Below are positions 8,810-16,501 of a stretch of DNA of 64,000 bases, in pieces; the first letter of the stretch is position 1, and each line of letters starts with the position of its first letter. The notes under the pieces are model-generated. The model was not told where the DNA came from. It saw nothing but the letters and a program-made list of their open reading frames with translations, and searched no databases. The DNA lies in contig CAZROW010000004.1 in NCBI GenBank assembly GCA_964601805.1, positions 1 through 64,000 of the forward strand, in the 5' to 3' direction. The DNA is from Eutrophocola sp964601805. GTDB lineage: Bacteria; Pseudomonadota; Gammaproteobacteria; Pseudomonadales; Pseudohongiellaceae. The translations under genes and the position numbers were made by a program.

Positions 8810-9480
8810 TCAGGATGTCCTGTGTTATTCACTGTGGTCTGCCCACGGGTCGGGCTGATCTCGATCAGGTGGCGCAAGCCTTCAACGCCCGGCACAGTCA
8901 ATTCATGGGTTGCCGTGACATTAAAAGTCTCCGGCAGCGCAGTAATTTCATCATTCGGAAACTGGCCTTTCATGGCCAGCAGTTTGCCTGACTGGTCAAT
9001 CAGGGGTGCGCACTGGCGCACAAACTTGTCCAGGGCGGCATAAGCCCGGCACAGGACAATATCAATTTGCTGCGGGCTTTGGAAGTTTTCTGCACGTTCA
9101 TGAAAAACAGACACGTTATCCAGGCCCAGTTCCGTTTTTACCTGGAACAGGAACCGGGTTTTCTTGCCATTGCTGTCCAGCAGCAGGAACTGCTTTTGTG
9201 GAAAACAGATGGCCAGGGGAATGCCCGGTAGACCTGCGCCGGTGCCTACATCCAGGAAGGTCTCACCGTCCAGGTGAGGAACCAGCGCCAGGCTGTCAAG
9301 CAGGTGGTAGGGCAGCATTTGCCCGATATCCTTGATGCCGGACAGATTGTAGGCACTGTTCCACTTGTTGAGCATCTCCAGGTAGTCCAGCAACAGTTTT
9401 TGCTGCTGCTCGCTGACGGCCAGGGACAGTTGCTCAAGACCGGATTCGAGCGCCGAAGCAAGTGACGACCTGGACTCCAT
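8806..9480 (-). CDS. rsmG: 16S rRNA (guanine-N7) methyltransferase RsmG
   Basis: Methylates N7 of G527 in 16S rRNA using S-adenosylmethionine. The 224 residues are family length. The SAM-binding loop FLDVGTGAGLPGIPLAI, the KWNSAYNLSGI region and the HERAENF segment are clear. Its ATG overlaps the mnmG stop by one base (TGATG) and its stop overlaps the parA start by 4 bases, so the three are translationally coupled. Confidence 0.96.
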   Translation of the reverse strand: MESRSSLASALESGLEQLSLAVSEQQQKLLLDYLEMLNKWNSAYNLSGIKDIGQMLPYHLLDSLALVPHLDGETFLDVGTGAGLPGIPLAICFPQKQFLLLDSNGKKTRFLFQVKTELGLDNVSVFHERAENFQSPQQIDIVLCRAYAALDKFVRQCAPLIDQSGKLLAMKGQFPNDEITALPETFNVTATHELTVPGVEGLRHLIEISPTRGQTTVNNTGHPE

Positions 9481-11447
9481 CAGGCAATTTTGTTCTTCAG
9501 CTCAGGTTTTGGCGCTTTAGCCCCGGCCAGATCATCTGCCGGATCAGGGTTGAGCATTCTGTGTTTTTTCAGGTAAACCAGCAGCAGCGAAATGGCCGCC
9601 GGTGTCATTCCCGGAATGCGTGATGCCCTGGCAATAGAGTCCGGTCGGGATTGCTCCAGCTTCTGTCGCAATTCACTGGAAAGCCCGGAGATCCTGCTGT
9701 AATCAAAACCTTCAGGAATCCGTGTTTGCTCCTGGGATCTGGACTTGTCAATCTCATCCAGCTGGCGATTGATATAGCCCTGGTATTTGGTTCTGATCTC
9801 AACCTGCTCTGCCACCAGTGGATGGGGCAGTTCATCAATCAGGCCGCAATCAAGGCAGGCCTGGTTAAGATCCGTAATCGCCACCCTGGGGCGCGCGAGG
9901 ATATCGGCCAGTGAATATTCATGGCCAAGGGCCTTGTCCAGTAACGGGTTGATGCGCTCAGCCAGGGGACCATCGGCTTGCACCCAGGTTTTCTTCAGGC
10001 GTTTTTCTTCGGCAGCTACGGCATCCTGCTTGGTGGCAAAAGCCTGCCAGCGCTGGTCATCCACCAGGCCCAGTTTTCTGCCGGTTTCGGTCAGCCTGAA
10101 ATCGGCATTGTCCTGGCGCAGCATGAGCCGGTATTCCGCCCGGGAGGTGAACATGCGATAGGGCTCCTGGGTCCCGCGAGTAATCAGGTCATCCACCAGT
10201 ACCCCGATGTAGGCTTCATCACGACCGGGTGACCAGGACTCCTGTTCTTTTACCGCCAGGGCCGCATTGATCCCGGCCAGCAAGCCCTGGGCACCGGCTT
10301 CCTCGTAACCCGTGGTGCCATTGATCTGGCCGGCAAAATACAGGCCATTGATGAATTTGGTTTCCAGGGTATAGCGCAGGTCACGCGGGTCAAAGTAATC
10401 ATATTCAATGGCGTAACCAGGCCGCACGATCCGTGCCTGTTCAAAGCCGGGAATATTGGCGATGAGCTGCTCCTGGATTTCATAGGGCAAACTGGTCGAG
10501 ATTCCGTTGGGGTAGAGCTCCCGGCTGTTGAGGCCTTCGGGTTCCACAAAAATCTGGTGGGAGGACTTGTCGGCAAAGCGCACGACCTTGTCTTCAATGG
10601 AAGGACAATAACGCGGACCCACGCCTTCGATTTCCCCGGCATACATCGGGGAAAAAGCCAGGCCTGAGCGGATAATCTCATGACATGCCTCATTGGTGGC
10701 CGTGATATGGCAACTGACCTGTTGCGGGTGTTGGGACACATCACCCAGGAAGGACATCACCGGCCTGGGCGTATCCCCGGGCTGTTCTGTCATGCGGGCA
10801 TAATCCACGGTGTCGGCATCGATACGAGGCGGAGTACCGGTTTTCAGGCGCCCGACATTAAACGGCAGTTCCCGTAGCCTGTCCGCCAGGGCAATGGATG
10901 GCGGATCACCGGCGCGACCTCCGGCATGGCTTTTCAGGCCAATATGAATCTTGCCGCCCAGGAAAGTGCCCGTGGTAAGAATCACCCGGGGAGCAAAAAA
11001 CTGCAGTCCCATCTGGGTAACCACGCCCTGTACGGTTTCACCCTCGATGATGAGGTCATCCACTGCCTGCTGGAAAATGGCCAGGTTTTCCTGGTTCTCC
11101 AGGAAATGGCGAATGGCGGCTTTGTACAAGGCGCGATCAGCCTGGGCACGGGTGGCTCGTACGGCAGGTCCCTTGCTGGCATTGAGGGTACGGAAGTGGA
11201 TACCGGCCAGGTCTGCCGCTTTACCCATGACGCCACCCAGGGCATCAATTTCCTTGACCAGGTGGGTCTTGCCTATCCCCCCGATTGCCGGGTTGCAGGA
11301 CATCTGCCCGAGAGAGTCAATATTGTGCGTGATCAGCAGGGTTCGCACACCCATCCGCGCAGACGCCAGCGCTGCCTCGGTACCGGCATGACCGCCGCCG
11401 ACGACAATGACATCGAAATGCTGGGATGACTTGGTCAGTGTTTCCAT
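9480..11447 (-). CDS. mnmG: tRNA uridine-5-carboxymethylaminomethyl modification enzyme MnmG
   Basis: FAD-dependent partner of MnmE in making cmnm5 at wobble U34 of tRNAs. With the ATG at 11445-11447 (METLTKSSQHFD) the protein has 655 residues; the frame is open 18 codons further, but only to a TTG. The dinucleotide-binding motif VVGGGHAGTEAALAS comes right after the start. The conserved MSCNPAIGGIGK, with the redox-active cysteine, and GTFLGGKIHIG follow. Its 5' side faces the AT-rich DnaA-box region, the same arrangement as gidA next to oriC in enteric bacteria. Confidence 0.97.
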   Translation of the reverse strand: METLTKSSQHFDVIVVGGGHAGTEAALASARMGVRTLLITHNIDSLGQMSCNPAIGGIGKTHLVKEIDALGGVMGKAADLAGIHFRTLNASKGPAVRATRAQADRALYKAAIRHFLENQENLAIFQQAVDDLIIEGETVQGVVTQMGLQFFAPRVILTTGTFLGGKIHIGLKSHAGGRAGDPPSIALADRLRELPFNVGRLKTGTPPRIDADTVDYARMTEQPGDTPRPVMSFLGDVSQHPQQVSCHITATNEACHEIIRSGLAFSPMYAGEIEGVGPRYCPSIEDKVVRFADKSSHQIFVEPEGLNSRELYPNGISTSLPYEIQEQLIANIPGFEQARIVRPGYAIEYDYFDPRDLRYTLETKFINGLYFAGQINGTTGYEEAGAQGLLAGINAALAVKEQESWSPGRDEAYIGVLVDDLITRGTQEPYRMFTSRAEYRLMLRQDNADFRLTETGRKLGLVDDQRWQAFATKQDAVAAEEKRLKKTWVQADGPLAERINPLLDKALGHEYSLADILARPRVAITDLNQACLDCGLIDELPHPLVAEQVEIRTKYQGYINRQLDEIDKSRSQEQTRIPEGFDYSRISGLSSELRQKLEQSRPDSIARASRIPGMTPAAISLLLVYLKKHRMLNPDPADDLAGAKAPKPELKNKIA

Positions 11448-11703
11448 GCTGTTCAGTTTACCGGAGTTTTTCCGGATTGACCGGGACTCCCCATGAATCA
11501 AAAAGAAATCGAAAAGAAAAGGGCGCCAAGTATAAGGATTTCAAGGCAAAATAGAAGGGAATTGTTTATCGGGTAACAGGGAGATGTCTCTGCCCTGCCC
11601 CTTCATGCCTGGACAGGAAAGGAATAACTAATTAAATAATATATAGGTATATATAGAAGAAAGACTATTTAATGTTATTACTGTTATTAGTCCCCCTGGT
11701 TTC

Positions 11704-11712
11704 TGTGTATAA
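11704..11712 (-). promoter_or_regulatory. DnaA box (mnmG side)
   Basis: TGTGTATAA, the complement of TTATACACA, fits the TTATNCACA consensus exactly. It lies 15 bases from the AT-rich block and forms a 10-base inverted repeat (TGTGTATAAA / TTTATACACA) with the box at 11821. Confidence 0.6.
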
Positions 11713-11820
11713 ACCGTTTTTCCGTAACGTGAACAGCAGCTTGGACCAGGGCAAAGGTTGTGGGCTGCCTGCTGCCAACCTGGCGGTAAGCAGGGGGGGA
11801 GCTGGAGATAAAGCGCTCCT

Positions 11821-11829
11821 TTATACACA
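11821..11829 (+). promoter_or_regulatory. DnaA box (mnmE side)
   Basis: TTATACACA matches the TTATNCACA consensus exactly and is oriented opposite to the box at 11704-11712. Confidence 0.6.
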
Positions 11830-11964
11830 CGCGAATTTCAAGGTGATTTTTATTCCCATTCACTCACAGGTTACGCAGGTTCTTTCATCACTTCTCCTCA
11901 ACATGACTGGCAATACCCGGCGAAATGGAAAGCCTGTGAGTAAGCGGTGACATACCTGTTGGCT

Positions 11965-13335
11965 TTACTTGCCGATACAGAAACTGCTGAAAATTTCGCC
12001 TAGCAAATCATCGGCAGAATAGGCACCTGTAATACTTTCCAGGGCCTGGTGTGCCTGTTTCAATTCTTCGGCGACCAGCTCCCCGGCGTGGTTTTCTTCA
12101 AGTTGCTGCCGGGCTTTAACCAGGAAATCCTGCGACCGGTGCAGGGCATCCAGGTGGCGCCGCCGGGCGATGAAGCCGCCTTCCACGGAGGCATTGAGGC
12201 CGGCAAATTGTTTCAGTGCCTCTTTCAGCGCCGAAATACCGGAACGGGTTTTAGCCGAGACATGGAGGTCGGTAAAGGCATCCTTGTCATCGACCAGGGG
12301 ATTCTCATCAGCGCCGGATAGATCAATCTTGTTAAAAACCCGGAATACCGTTTTCCCTTCATCAATAACAGGTTTGAGTTCACGCCACAGGGGGCTGCTG
12401 CCTGGCTGCCAGGGCTTCGTTGAATCAATGACCAGCAAGACCAGGTCTGCCTGGTGAATTTCCTGCCAGGCCCGGCGGATTCCTTCCTGTTCCACCAGGT
12501 CCTGACTGTCATGCAGTCCCGCCGTATCGATTACGTGCAAAGGCATGCCGTCGATGGTGATATGTTCACGCAGGGTATCGCGGGTAGTGCCTGCAATGTC
12601 AGTAACGATGGCCCGTGACTGGCCAGCCAGCACATTCAGCAAACTGGATTTACCGGCATTGGGTTCACCGGCGATGACCACGGTCAGCCCTTCTTTCATG
12701 ATGCTGCCTTGCCTGGCCTGGGCAAGTACGCCATCCAGCTTGCTCTGTATATCGTGCAAGCGGTTTTTGACATCGCCGGAAGCCAGGAAGTCCACCTCCT
12801 CGTCAGGAAAATCCATGGCAGCTTCCACGTATTTGCGCAGGTCGATGATGGCAGTCACCATGTCGTTAACCTGCCTGGAAAAATCTCCCTGGAGCGAGCG
12901 CATGGCAAACCGGGCGGCTTCTGCAGACTGGCTATCGATGAGATCCGCGATGGCTTCTGCCTGGGCCAGGTCAATCTTGTCGTTGAGAAAGGCGCGTTCG
13001 GAAAACTCGCCCGGCCTTGCCGGACGCAAACCCTGGGCCAGTAGTTCCTGCAGAAGGCTGTCTATGACAAAGGGGCCGCCATGGCCCTGGAACTCAACAA
13101 TATCCTCCCCCGTGAAAGAGTCAGGCCCCGGAAAATACAGGGTGATTCCCGTATCGATGGTTTCACCACTGGCATTATAGAAAGGACCGTAGTGTGCATG
13201 GCGGGGAGTGGGGGAAAAGCCAATGATTTTTTCGGCGATGTCCCGGGATTTTTGACCGGAGAGTCTGATAATGCTGATGCCGCCACGACCGGACGGCGTT
13301 GCTACTGCACAGATTGTGTCGGCATTACCCGCCAT
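11965..13335 (-). CDS. mnmE: tRNA modification GTPase MnmE
   Basis: GTP- and folate-binding partner of MnmG in wobble-uridine modification. The 456 residues start MAGNADTICAVATPSGRGG, a folate-binding N-terminus typical of the family. The inserted G domain has GEPNAGKSSLLN near residues 220-232, the DIAGTTRD switch, DTAGLHD and the NKID specificity motif. The C-terminus ends FSSFCIGK, the conserved CxGK with the catalytically important cysteine. It lies 21 bases after the yidC stop and is probably read from the rpmH operon. It is not directly joined to mnmG; the origin-like gap separates them. Confidence 0.98.
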   Translation of the reverse strand: MAGNADTICAVATPSGRGGISIIRLSGQKSRDIAEKIIGFSPTPRHAHYGPFYNASGETIDTGITLYFPGPDSFTGEDIVEFQGHGGPFVIDSLLQELLAQGLRPARPGEFSERAFLNDKIDLAQAEAIADLIDSQSAEAARFAMRSLQGDFSRQVNDMVTAIIDLRKYVEAAMDFPDEEVDFLASGDVKNRLHDIQSKLDGVLAQARQGSIMKEGLTVVIAGEPNAGKSSLLNVLAGQSRAIVTDIAGTTRDTLREHITIDGMPLHVIDTAGLHDSQDLVEQEGIRRAWQEIHQADLVLLVIDSTKPWQPGSSPLWRELKPVIDEGKTVFRVFNKIDLSGADENPLVDDKDAFTDLHVSAKTRSGISALKEALKQFAGLNASVEGGFIARRRHLDALHRSQDFLVKARQQLEENHAGELVAEELKQAHQALESITGAYSADDLLGEIFSSFCIGK

Positions 13336-13356
13336 GGCAGTATCCGGAATGAAAAA

Positions 13357-15075
13357 TCAGGTGCCTTTTGGCTTGTAGGTTTTTTCAACCTGCTTGGTCA
13401 CGATCCACTGCTGCAGGATGGAAAGTACACTGTTGGCCGTGTAGTAAAGGACCAGTCCGGCCGGGAACCAGAGGAAGAATACGGTAAAGATGACGGGCAT
13501 GAATTTCATCATCTTCGCTTGCGCCGGGTCCGCTGTCTGCATGGGGGTAATGGACTGCTGCAGGAACATGGCAGCACCCATCAACAGGGGCAGGATGAAG
13601 TAGGGATCCATTTTCGAGAGGTCGTCATACCAGAGAATGAAGGAAGCCTGGCGCAGTTCAACACTCTCATTGAGCACCCAGTAAATACCCAGGAAGACCG
13701 GCATCTGTAACAACATGGGGAGGCAGCCACCAAACGGATTCACCTGCTCCTTTTTCCACAGCGCCATTTGTTCCTGCATGAACTTCTGCTTGTCGTCACC
13801 ACACTTTTCCTTGATCGCATTGATCTTGGGTGCCAGCTTGCGCATCTTGGCCATGGACTTCAGGCTTTTGGCAGATAGCGGATAAAGAATGATCTTGATA
13901 ATCAGTGTCATCAGCAGGATGGATACACCGTAATTACCAATGGCATCGTTAATCTGGGTCAGCAACCAGAAAATCGGTGAAGCAATAAAGGTGAACATTC
14001 CGTAGTCGATGGTCAGTTCCAGGTTCGGAGAAACTTCTTCCAGGCGGTACTGATCTTTCGGACCTGCCCAGAAATCAGCTTCGATACTGCCGGTCTGGCC
14101 CGGGGCAACAACAACAGGCGAATTGACAAAAGTCAGCAGGTATTCACCGGCGCTGTTTCGACGCAGGGTGAAGGTGTTGACGCTGTCACCGTCTGGAATC
14201 CAGCCGCCCAGGAAATAATGCTGAGAAAAGGTAATCCAGCCACCGGTTTTTTCGATGGGTGTTACACCGTCATCGATGTCTTCCAGTTCGTATTTGACGT
14301 AAGGATCATCATCCGTGGTTATCGCGGCGCCCAGGAAAGTCCTCAAGCTGAAGTTGCCATTGTCACTGGGATCGGGAGCACCATTGCGTTTGATCTGGCC
14401 ATACATGTTGGCCTGCCAGGGTTGGCCGCTCTGGTTATCAACGAGGTACTGCACGCCAATCAGGTAATCATCGGCATCAAAAGTAAAACGCTTGGTGATT
14501 TCAACACCATTGGCAGCGGTATAGGAAAGATCTACGGTTGCTTCACCGCTGGTAATTTCATAGGAAGAATCACTGGCACTGTAAAGAGGTCGGCCATCGG
14601 CGCTGCCATCGGGACCATTGCGGCCAATGAGACCACTTTGTGCGATGTAAACCATGTTGGCATCCTGGCGCAGCAGTCGAAACGGCTGGTCCTGTGCTTC
14701 CAGGGAGACGGGGAAATCAGGCAATGACACCTCAACGATATCGCCGCCGAGAAGATCGATGGTGACATGTTGTTTTGGTGTGTTGATGGTAATCAACCGG
14801 TTTTCCGGCAGAGCTGGCTGGGCCGGAGTGTCAGGCGTGTCACTGGCCTGCGCCGTGGCAACCGGCACCTGTGGCAGGTCATCGGTAGAGCTGGTGGTCT
14901 GTGCGCCGCTTTCCGGCACGCTGGGTATCTGGTCTGCAGCAGCACCTGATGCAAGGTCAGTGACTGTAGCATCATCCATGGCGGACTCAACCGGGTAGTC
15001 CTCGTTCCATGCCAGGAGCATCAGGTAACTGACGACCGCAAGCGCAACAAGTAATGCGTTACGTTTAATATCCAT
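13357..15075 (-). CDS. yidC: Membrane protein insertase YidC
   Basis: Inner-membrane insertase that acts alone or with SecYEG. The 572 residues show an N-terminal anchor (ALLVALAVVSYLMLLAW), a low-complexity linker rich in Ala, Thr and Pro, a large periplasmic beta domain to about residue 340, and the conserved five-helix core. The core has the cytoplasmic loop KMRKLAPKINAIKEKCGDDK and NPFGGCLPMLLQMPVFLGIY. The last helices contain VFFLWFPAGLVLYYTANSVL. The start overlaps the yidD end by 11 bases. Confidence 0.97.
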   Translation of the reverse strand: MDIKRNALLVALAVVSYLMLLAWNEDYPVESAMDDATVTDLASGAAADQIPSVPESGAQTTSSTDDLPQVPVATAQASDTPDTPAQPALPENRLITINTPKQHVTIDLLGGDIVEVSLPDFPVSLEAQDQPFRLLRQDANMVYIAQSGLIGRNGPDGSADGRPLYSASDSSYEITSGEATVDLSYTAANGVEITKRFTFDADDYLIGVQYLVDNQSGQPWQANMYGQIKRNGAPDPSDNGNFSLRTFLGAAITTDDDPYVKYELEDIDDGVTPIEKTGGWITFSQHYFLGGWIPDGDSVNTFTLRRNSAGEYLLTFVNSPVVVAPGQTGSIEADFWAGPKDQYRLEEVSPNLELTIDYGMFTFIASPIFWLLTQINDAIGNYGVSILLMTLIIKIILYPLSAKSLKSMAKMRKLAPKINAIKEKCGDDKQKFMQEQMALWKKEQVNPFGGCLPMLLQMPVFLGIYWVLNESVELRQASFILWYDDLSKMDPYFILPLLMGAAMFLQQSITPMQTADPAQAKMMKFMPVIFTVFFLWFPAGLVLYYTANSVLSILQQWIVTKQVEKTYKPKGT

Positions 15076-15352
15076 TAACTGCGGCTTCCTTTTGTTTGGA
15101 AAGAGGTTTGGAAAGAGTGCCTGGCGAGGTAGCTGTGTCTGCAGGAGGAACGTGATCTATGCCGCCTTCGTTCAGTGGATGGCAACGACAGAGGCGTTTG
15201 GCTCCGAGCAAGGAGCCTTTTACTGCACCGTGGGTTTCCAGGGCCTGTAAACAATAGGATGAACAGGTTGGATAGAAGCGACAGTGTTGACCCAGCAGCG
15301 GACTGAGACATTTTTTATAACAAATAATGAAGAAGGACAGGATTTTTACCAT
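15065..15352 (-). CDS. yidD: Membrane protein insertion efficiency factor YidD
   Basis: Small protein that aids YidC-dependent insertion. From the ATG at 15350-15352 it has 95 residues (MVKILSFFIICYKKCLSPLL). The diagnostic cysteine pattern is CRFYPTCSSYCLQAL and, further on, CRCHPLNEGGIDHVP. The frame opens 4 codons earlier only with a TTG. Its end overlaps yidC, and rnpA ends 20 bases upstream of this start. Confidence 0.95.
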   Translation of the reverse strand: MVKILSFFIICYKKCLSPLLGQHCRFYPTCSSYCLQALETHGAVKGSLLGAKRLCRCHPLNEGGIDHVPPADTATSPGTLSKPLSKQKEAAVNGY

Positions 15353-15371
15353 GGCGGTGAACAAATTCGGT

Positions 15372-15734
15372 TTAGTGCTTCTTCTTGTTAATCTCGTCCA
15401 TTAAAGCATGGATATGTGAATGGCATTCGCTGTTATCAAGAAACTGGAGCCCTTTCCTGGCCATGACAACCAGGTCAGCCGGGTTCAGGTCTGAACGCTG
15501 TAGTCTGAATGCTTCCCTGATCAGACGTTTGATGCGATTGCGTTGTGTTGCCTTGGCGACATTCTTTTTCGCCACAATCACACCAAGCCTGGCAGTTTCC
15601 CGTTCAGTCCAACACCCGAGTACAAGAAAGTACTTGTTGGAAACCCGAAAATCAGGTTTCTCAAAAACATCTTGATAGGCTTTGGAGTCCAGCAGGCGGC
15701 AGGTTTTCGGGAATCGTTGATCCACCTTGGTCAT
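15372..15734 (-). CDS. rnpA: Ribonuclease P protein component
   Basis: Protein cofactor of RNase P, which matures tRNA 5' ends. The 120 residues are typical. The RNA-binding signature RNRIKRLIREAFR and the N-terminal RLLDSKAYQDVFEKPDFRVS region identify it. It sits between rpmH (54 bases upstream) and yidD in the near-universal order. Confidence 0.96.
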   Translation of the reverse strand: MTKVDQRFPKTCRLLDSKAYQDVFEKPDFRVSNKYFLVLGCWTERETARLGVIVAKKNVAKATQRNRIKRLIREAFRLQRSDLNPADLVVMARKGLQFLDNSECHSHIHALMDEINKKKH

Positions 15735-15788
15735 TTCCTCCTGCTGGCTGGGAAGGCCCGGCCATGGGCATCATGCAATGCCTATGAA

Positions 15789-15923
15789 TCAGGCAGACAG
15801 ACTGGCGCGACCTTTTGCCCTTCTGCGATTCAATACCTGTTTGCCGGCTTTGGTGGCCATACGGGCGCGGAACCCGTGAGTTCTTTTACGCTTGATAACG
15901 CTTGGCTGAAATGTTCTTTTCAT
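15789..15923 (-). CDS. rpmH: 50S ribosomal protein L34
   Basis: L34, 44 residues. The reverse strand from ATG 15921-15923 reads MKRTFQPSVIKRKRTHGFRA and, after a few residues, ends in KGRASLSA with a TGA at 15789-15791. Length and the basic composition match the family exactly. It is the first gene of the rpmH-rnpA-yidD-yidC-mnmE run, with a promoter about 165 bases upstream (16086-16114). Confidence 0.98.
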   Translation of the reverse strand: MKRTFQPSVIKRKRTHGFRARMATKAGKQVLNRRRAKGRASLSA

Positions 15924-16085
15924 AACGGTTCCTGGGAAACTCCCAATAAATATTCGTGTCTTGGCTCTCAGCCGATGTCACCTGGTTTAACCCTGGTGGA
16001 CTTTGGCAACCCTTGATCCTGTGATTTCTCAAGTAATCCTCAAGCCACAGGAAACGCCGGGAGGAGCCCCAAAAAAGGGATGCGA

Positions 16086-16114
16086 ATTCTAATGGGTTTA
16101 CCCGCATATTGCAA
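16086..16114 (-). promoter_or_regulatory. rpmH promoter
   Basis: On the minus strand TTGCAA (16109-16114), a 17-base spacer and TAGAAT (16086-16091) form a near-consensus sigma-70 promoter. It would give rpmH a leader of roughly 160 bases and lies in the candidate origin. Confidence 0.7.
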
Positions 16115-16270
16115 TTTTGGCGCGCGAAATAAATAAGCGGCCAAAGTCCCTGTCTGCGTGATGAATTCGGGCGGTTGCCAGAGCCGGGAGCAGGCTGGAA
16201 AACGCGACAAAACAACCCCTTTTTACCTTTCAGAGAACCGGACAGTTTCTAACCACTGCAAGCCCACAAG

Positions 16271-16279
16271 TTATCCACA
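16271..16279 (+). promoter_or_regulatory. DnaA box
   Basis: TTATCCACA, the strongest form of the DnaA box, on the plus strand between rpmH and dnaA. Confidence 0.75.
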
Positions 16280-16418
16280 CTTTGCGCACAGGCAAGCGAT
16301 AAAAGGACAAAGTTTTATCCCCTGTTTTTTCCCCGGCAATTACCAGCAAAGAGCGGCTAACCAGTTGATAATAAAGGGATAAAAACACCCCCAAATAAGT
16401 GAAAAAAACAGGTGTTTG

Positions 16419-16427
16419 TGTGGATAA
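16419..16427 (-). promoter_or_regulatory. DnaA box close to dnaA
   Basis: TGTGGATAA, the complement of TTATCCACA, lies 75 bases before the dnaA start. It is well placed for autoregulation of dnaA as well as for origin function. Confidence 0.75.
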
Positions 16428-16501
16428 CATGGGGTCCTGACGGTAGAATTGATCCAATAATTCCAACACCAATAATAAAAAAACTCGGAGACGTTAAAAC
16501 C

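Larger units (their letters stand above)
11448..11964. other. Origin-like intergenic region between mnmG and mnmE
   Basis: This 517-base gap has no convincing gene. Positions 11623-11689 contain only about ten G/C in 67 bases, including the tandem 9-mers TGTTATTAC/TGTTATTAG (11673-11690) and a TATATA-rich run. To the right lie two perfect TTATNCACA DnaA boxes in opposite orientation (11704-11712 and 11821-11829) and a one-mismatch box TTATTCCCA (11850-11858). An AT-rich element on the mnmG side with DnaA boxes beyond it is the layout of oriC next to gidA in enterics and vibrios. I saw no GATC site in it. Whether it works as an origin is inference. Confidence 0.5.
15924..16501. other. rpmH-dnaA intergenic region, candidate oriC
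   Basis: This 578-base divergent gap contains the rpmH promoter (16086-16114), consensus DnaA boxes at 16271-16279 and 16419-16427, and the inverted pair TTTTATCCC (16313-16321) / GGGATAAAA (16376-16384), which resemble weak DnaA boxes. The dnaA leader (about 16430-16501) completes it. The rpmH-dnaA gap is the established chromosomal origin in Pseudomonas; DnaA boxes here could also serve dnaA autoregulation. Apart from rpmH and dnaA I see no gene in it. Confidence 0.6.

Noticed and set aside
11672..11950. Open frame of 92 codons in the mnmG-mnmE gap
   Set aside because: No Shine-Dalgarno and no recognisable protein features. The region is better explained by AT-rich DNA and DnaA boxes.
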